Of a stretch of DNA of 13,391 nucleotides, positions 9,756 through 13,391 are shown piece by piece. The DNA is from Irineochytrium annulatum (Eukaryota; Chytridiomycota; Chytridiomycetes; Chytridiales; Chytridiaceae). Each line of letters starts with the position of its first letter. Positions within the stretch are counted from its first letter, which is position 1. The stretch is taken from assembly GCA_027600665.1 (NCBI GenBank), contig JADGJL010000680.1, positions 2,257-15,647 of the forward strand. The letters are read 5' to 3'. The notes below the pieces were generated by a model. It had not been told where the DNA came from. It ran no database searches and saw nothing but the letters and a program-made list of their open reading frames with translations. The translations under genes and the position numbers were made by a program.

Positions 9756-11010
9756 TCAACGCACCACCATTACACAGGGGATAGCAATACGGAAAACAAG
9801 AAGCCAAACAACAACAAAAAATGTCTCCGCGGTCAAGTCGGCCAATGCGACGGAATACATGCCCTTCGGGTCCCCGCTCGCCTCCTCAAAGACAACAACC
9901 TCAACCTCCTCCGCACCGCTCCTCATCCACAACCCAGTCATGCGGCACATGGTGCTACCTCTGGCTCGGCTGGCCAAAATTATCGAGCACCTCTCAGTGT
10001 AGAAGTCGCGCGCCTCCGGGCAGGTGACCGCACATCCCTAGGTGAACTTTATATCCATGTTCGTGTGCGCAATGGCGCGGCCGTTCACCGACGTCTGGCC
10101 GCGGCGCAATGGTGCCGAGGTTAGATCGAGAAGGACCGGGTGTGGGCTGTTGGTCGAGGTGGAGACCCCAAAGTCGGAGAGGACTTCGAAGCGGGAGAAG
10201 TCTAGGCGGAACCAAACGAAATGGGTGTCGGATGAAGAGAGGGGACTCCAGCATCCAGGTGTGCTTATCAGCCTTGTGGTGCTGCAAAGAGTGAGAACCG
10301 TAGTAAAGATATGACAAAGAATGCGGCTGCGGATAAAATAAAAAAAAAGAAAACACGCGAAGGCTGACTTCTTCTTTTCGCGCTCAAGGCCGACCTTGTC
10401 GCCGCCCCATATGCCGCCTAACGTAACTTCCTTGTTGTTGAGGTAAACGCCCCCGACGATGCCCTTCATAGCCCTCTATAGGTGCCCGTAGCAGTTCTCG
10501 AGCCCGATGACGGCGGTCATGATCTTCAACGCGTGCTCTTTTGCCCCCAACCTTCGCCGCCTTGGGACTGCCAAGTCGGCCGACGGCCCCTTCATTTTCA
10601 ACGGCAGGCGAGGACGTGGTGTCCTGAGCTTGACGTCCTCGTGCTTACGGCCACGTCGTCGACCTAGATGTCCGCGACCTCGTCGATGCGCTCAAATCCG
10701 AACACGAAGTCGTCCGCCTCCTCGGGCAAGGTGATGTTGGGCTTGATGTACCAGACATAGTCGGTCGAGACCTTCGTGACGTGCCTATCACGAAGGACTC
10801 GGACCTGCCAGGCGCGTCGGCCCGGATCTCGTGCGCGACGCGGAAATTCGGAGTTCGAAGTGCGCTGGATATCATCGACCGTGGGCAGCGGATGGTGCCG
10901 ACAATGAGCATGGCGCGCTCGCCCAGGTCGACATCATAATCAAAAATCTCAAGTCGATATAGTGACTCTTTATTGGAAGTTGAAAGAGAAACAAGCATAG
11001 TCCCAGCCAA
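9756..11010 (-). pseudogene. Decayed minus-strand gene of unknown family
   Basis: Reading right to left, coding-like segments fall in different frames with stops between them. About 11010-10890 encodes ESLYRLEIFDYDVDLGERA, slightly C2-like. About 10790-10665 encodes STDYVWYIKPNITLPEEADD and ends at TAG. About 10590-10390 encodes MTAVIGLENCYGHL, a stop, then MKGIVGGVYLNNKEVTLGG. About 10290-10240 encodes HHKADKHTWMLESPLF. About 10240-10038 encodes DTHFVWFRLDFSRFEVLSDF through MDIKFT with a stop. The frame continues past this stop (CPEARDFYTERC) to a hydrophobic stretch FFVVVWLLVF near 9780. A pyrimidine-rich segment ending TTTGCAG at about 10292 looks like a real 3' splice site, so one intron is likely. 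The other breaks lack good GT-AG pairs. I do not recognise the ancestor. Sequencing errors could also cause some frame changes. Confidence 0.4.
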
Positions 11011-11090
11011 GTGGGGGTTCGAATCCAGGCGATTAGGTTTGAGTAATCCGATAATTAGGCGAAAAATGTGTAGAGAAAGCGGCAGTCCCT

Positions 11091-12837
11091 TCAGTCCTCG
11101 TACGTGTTCGTGTACACGATAGTCGACTTACGGAAACCGTTGCTGATTGAAAATCAGCAAAAAAATTGCAATATGATGAAGGTCACTTACAATTGCGAAG
11201 CGGCACACATCGTGTACGCTCCCATGTTGTCGAAATACAACCAATCACCCACGTTCATAGCAGGGAGGCAACCATCGCGCGTGATGCAATCGATCGAGTC
11301 GCACGTAGGCCCCCAGATCGAGCAGGCGAACTCAGGCTCGCCCGTCTGACGTTTGTAGACAAACTCGCCGTCCTTGGCGAGTACCGCCGCCACGACGGTC
11401 GCGTGGTCGAAGGTAATGCAGTTGAAGCTTCCATACATGCCGTCATTAATGTAATCTTGAAGCTTGTAAGATATTTTCCCAGGACCGTCAACGCATGAAG
11501 CGAACTTACACATGTAGAACGGGTGGTGGTTAGCCGCAGACCCGTTCACGCCGCCGACGACGCTGCTGGTGTGATCCAGCGGCTCGTCCTCGGCATCCCT
11601 GTGCACATGGCGACGAGCGACAACGTTGACGGCCAGGGTGAAGGCCGACGCGACGTAGTAGCGCCCGGGCTCCGCGATGACGCGGACGTGGGACGGGACG
11701 TACTTGTCGATGGCGGGGCCAAGAACGTTGACGATGCTGTCAAAGGTCAAACCCGGGGCATTGTTTCCCGGGAATCCGCCTCCGACTTTACAAAGGGTCA
11801 GTCATAGGCAAGAGTAACAAGGCGTAACAAGGACTGACCATCGAGAAGCGTCATGTTAAATCCGTAGCTCTTCGCGTCCTCCATAACCTTCGCGGCGTTG
11901 CGCACAGCATCGCCGAATGCGTTAGCGTCAAAGCAGCCGCTCCCAACGTGGAAGCTAATGTCGAGATTAGACAAATAATCTTGCGACAATCTAACACAAA
12001 CCTAACGCCGATCAAGTTCAAACCCAGCTCCTGAGCGACAGCCAACAAGTGGGGGACGGTCTCCAGCGACGCGCCAAACTTCAGCCCAAGCTTGCAAAGA
12101 GAGCGCGAATCGTCCGTCAGAATTCGCAGGACGAGCTGGGCGTGCGGCATGAGCTTCTTGATCTTCCTCAGTTCATCCGTGTTATCGAAAGTCATCATGG
12201 TCACGCCCAAGGCCGACGCGTAGCGGATGTGCGACGCCTGCTTGCACGGGTTCGCGTAGATAACCTTCGACGGGTCGACGCCGTGATCGATGACCATCTG
12301 GATCTCGGCCTGAACTCGAAAGTTAGCGAGGTATATCACAACGCTTAGCTACAAACCTTGCTGGCACAATCAAACCCTATGCCGAGTGACACGAGAGTCT
12401 TGACAACGTTCGCGTCGGGGTTGCATTTGACCGCTGGAAGCCGAGAATCAGCATTCGCGCTTGTCAGTCAGCGTTCTCCTACCATAGAAGGGCTCCACGC
12501 GGGGCAGCCTGGCCCTCCACTGCGCGTGCTGACGCACCACCTCCCCCATATCCGCAACGTAGAACGCATCCTCGGCCTCCATATCCCCGAACGGCGCGTC
12601 CATAACCCTCGACGACAAGATCGTCTCCACCGAGCGGGTGTCATCCGTGGCGGCGGCCGCGGCGAGGCCCAAGTCCTCCTTCCATCCTCCCTCCACCAGG
12701 GTCCCCGTGGATCCCAACATCACGTCATGATGGACGCGGTCGCGACCACCTCCCGTCTTGACGGGGTGGTCCTCGAGCACGGACTTGAGAAGCGCGTTGT
12801 CGCCAAGGGGGTAGGAATCGACGAGGACCTCTTTCAT
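11091..12837 (-). CDS. odc1: Ornithine decarboxylase (seven exons)
   Basis: This is a PLP-dependent fold III decarboxylase that converts ornithine to putrescine, the committing step of polyamine synthesis in the cytosol. Seven exons give 482 aa: 12837-12483, 12433-12357, 12309-12002, 11954-11839, 11785-11510, 11455-11191, 11142-11091. All junctions are GT-AG and in frame. Visible motifs: FYAVKCN with the PLP lysine K121; SFHVGSGC at 247-254; GGGFPGN at 287-293; EPGRYY at 324-329; YYINDGMYGSF; WGPTCDSID with the active-site Cys at 429; DNMGAYT at 453-459; and the C-terminal FNGF on the last exon. Length agrees with fungal enzymes (about 460-480 aa), which have a longer N-terminus than animal ones. 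There is no animal-type C-terminal degradation tail; it ends soon after FNGF. Catalytic residues all look intact. ATG at 12837 is the first ATG after the predicted 5' UTR intron is removed. The symbol is generic; yeast uses SPE1. Confidence 0.96.
11140..11160. repeat. Perfect 9-bp inverted repeat over the last 3' splice site
   Basis: The plus strand carries TTGCTGATT, a three-base loop GAA, then AATCAGCAA, a perfect 9-bp stem. On the transcribed minus strand the first arm holds the branch-like TGCTGAT and the second arm holds the acceptor CAG and the first bases of the last exon of ornithine decarboxylase. Confidence 0.85.
11143..11190 (-). other. Intron 6 of ornithine decarboxylase
   Basis: This 48-nt intron has donor GTAAGT, a T-run, branch TTGCTGAT and acceptor CAATCAG. 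It splits the Phe codon (TT|C) of ASQFNGF. If it is retained, the frame stops at TAA immediately after ASQL, removing the last 16 residues. Confidence 0.92.
11456..11509 (-). other. Intron 5 of ornithine decarboxylase (in-frame, stop-free)
   Basis: This 54-nt intron has donor GTAAGT, branch-like GTTGACG and acceptor CTTCAAG. Its removal gives HPFYMYYINDGMYG, matching the family. Its length is a multiple of three and no stop codon occurs in the reading frame, so unspliced RNA would insert 18 residues just before the conserved YINDG segment. Confidence 0.88.
11786..11838 (-). other. Intron 4 of ornithine decarboxylase, with a short tandem repeat
   Basis: This 53-nt intron has donor GTCAGT, branch ACTGACC and acceptor TTTGTAAAG, and joins LLD to VGGGFPG. 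Inside it the minus strand carries two adjacent copies of CCTTGTTAC, separated by one G/C-rich step. Confidence 0.9.
11955..12001 (-). other. Intron 3 of ornithine decarboxylase
   Basis: This 47-nt intron has donor GTTTGT, branch-like TCTAATC and acceptor GACATTAG. It splits the Ser codon (AG|C) of SFHVGSGC, the motif that contacts PLP. Confidence 0.9.
12310..12356 (-). other. Intron 2 of ornithine decarboxylase
   Basis: This 47-nt phase-0 intron has donor GTTTGT, branch GCTAAC and acceptor GAGTTCAG. It joins FDCASK to AEIQMV, the expected continuous family sequence. Confidence 0.92.
12434..12482 (-). other. Intron 1 of ornithine decarboxylase
   Basis: This 49-nt intron has donor GTAGGA and acceptor GGCTTCCAG and splits the Ala codon (G|CG) of FYAVKCN, two residues before the PLP lysine. 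Branch-like GCTGAC and TGCTGAT copies are both present. Confidence 0.92.
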
Positions 12838-12959
12838 AACTCGGGTAGTTGAAGCGGGCGGAATCGAGCGGGCAAGAAAATAAATAAACGGTCCTCGGTT
12901 TTGCTCTTCCGATTTAAATCAGCGGGTGTCGAAGACTAGAAGTTGGTGCCACGGTGGCT

Positions 12960-13034
12960 CTGGAAAAAAGAAGTGGGACATGAGATCATTTCTTCGCACG
13001 AAGACGGGGCGAAAGTCGCGCGCGAAACACTCAC
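12960..13034 (-). other. Probable 5' UTR intron of ornithine decarboxylase
   Basis: The minus strand has CCAG|GTGAGT at 13034 and a pyrimidine-rich CTTCTTTTTTCCAG|AG at 12960, both close to consensus. The predicted intron is 75 nt and lies 122 bases upstream of the start codon. It contains two ATG codons (12989 and 12981), while the remaining leader down to 12837 has none. No coding frame needs this splice, so support comes from the splice signals only. Confidence 0.55.
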
Positions 13035-13158
13035 CTGGAGGCAGCAACGTTCCCAGGTGGAGGCTAACCGAAACGCAAACAAAGAAAAAAAATGGAAAAA
13101 ACAGTCAGTCTTGAGCCTTGATCCACAGATACCAAAAAAAAAAATCACTTCATAATGA
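13035..13158. other. Probable leader and promoter of ornithine decarboxylase
   Basis: This stretch lies upstream of the predicted 5' UTR intron and should contain the transcription start. It has A-rich runs on the plus strand (about 13080-13095 and 13134-13144), which are T-rich on the transcribed side. I see no clear TATA box and no supported gene. Confidence 0.35.
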
Positions 13159-13323
13159 GCTTCCCCTCACCTGAATCTGCTTGTTAAGGACGTTTTCGAA
13201 AAGGCGCTGAGGGCTGACCCTGAGCGCTTACAAGGTAAAAGTAACGGGACCGAGGGGGGCGACGCAGTGGCCCTTATTAAACACGGCTTTCACGACGGCA
13301 ATCCGGAGGCTGCCTTGCGATGA
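13159..13323 (+). other. Open segment at right edge, possible exon of unknown gene
   Basis: An open frame without ATG follows a stop at 13156 and ends at TGA 13321-13323. Its amino-acid composition looks protein-like: VKDVFEKALRADPERLQG, then GGDAVALIKHGFHDGNPE. A possible acceptor TTGTTAAG ends at 13188, so it might be a terminal exon of a plus-strand gene. No upstream exon is visible, and I do not recognise the family. It may be chance or a gene remnant. Confidence 0.25.
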
Positions 13324-13391
13324 GATCGATGGTTCAGGGCCGCGCGGGGAGAGATCGGGGAACCGGTGGCCGGTCGTCGCGGAGGGGGGGG

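Noticed and set aside
11007..11035. GGTTCGAATCC on the plus strand, a perfect match to the RNA polymerase III B-box of tRNA genes
   Set aside because: The flanking bases do not pair into a five-base T-stem beyond two or three pairs, and no A-box, anticodon arm or acceptor stem can be built upstream. An isolated 11-base match is not a tRNA gene.
1..13391. CRISPR arrays, insertion sequences, bacterial operons or riboswitches
   Set aside because: No spaced direct repeats, transposase frames or terminal inverted repeats were seen, and the spliced gene structure shows eukaryotic nuclear DNA.

Overview
The window reads as nuclear DNA from a fungus, probably an early-diverging zoosporic lineage (a chytrid-like or blastoclad-like group). 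The genes are broken by very short introns (about 42-66 nt) with GTRAGT-like donors and CTAAC/CTGAC-type branch points close to the acceptor. One gene is a fungal-type ornithine decarboxylase. Another is a large soluble-adenylyl-cyclase-like protein, a family not expected in yeasts and moulds. A third looks like a Crinkler-type kinase-like protein, a group known from chytrids and oomycetes. The lineage is inferred from this gene mix and intron style, not from a marker gene.

Layout, left to right. Bases 1-398 hold no gene I can support. A two-exon minus-strand gene (2047 to 399) encodes a small N-terminal domain joined to a degenerate protein-kinase-like domain. After a 377-base spacer comes an eight-exon minus-strand gene (8583 to 2425) of about 1934 aa: two class III cyclase homology domains, a STAND/AAA-type P-loop NTPase, a TPR-like helical region and a His-rich, acidic extension. 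All seven introns were placed by hand and every junction keeps the frame. Bases 8584-9015 are a spacer towards a weakly supported small plus-strand gene (9016-9608). Bases about 9756-11010 hold minus-strand coding-like segments interrupted by stops and frame changes, best read as a decayed gene. The right part is a complete seven-exon minus-strand ornithine decarboxylase gene (12837 to 11091, 482 aa), with a probable 5' UTR intron at 12960-13034. The last 240 bases contain an open plus-strand segment of unknown status.

The genes do not form a pathway. The cyclase-like protein would belong to cAMP or related signalling, although several catalytic positions look altered. Ornithine decarboxylase commits ornithine to polyamine synthesis. 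The kinase-like protein has Asn where the catalytic Asp should be. The strongest leads are the altered catalytic sites of the cyclase-like and kinase-like proteins, and three splice-related signals in the decarboxylase gene: a hairpin covering the last 3' splice site, one intron that can be read through in frame, and upstream ORFs hidden in the 5' UTR intron. All splice sites are hand predictions without RNA data.
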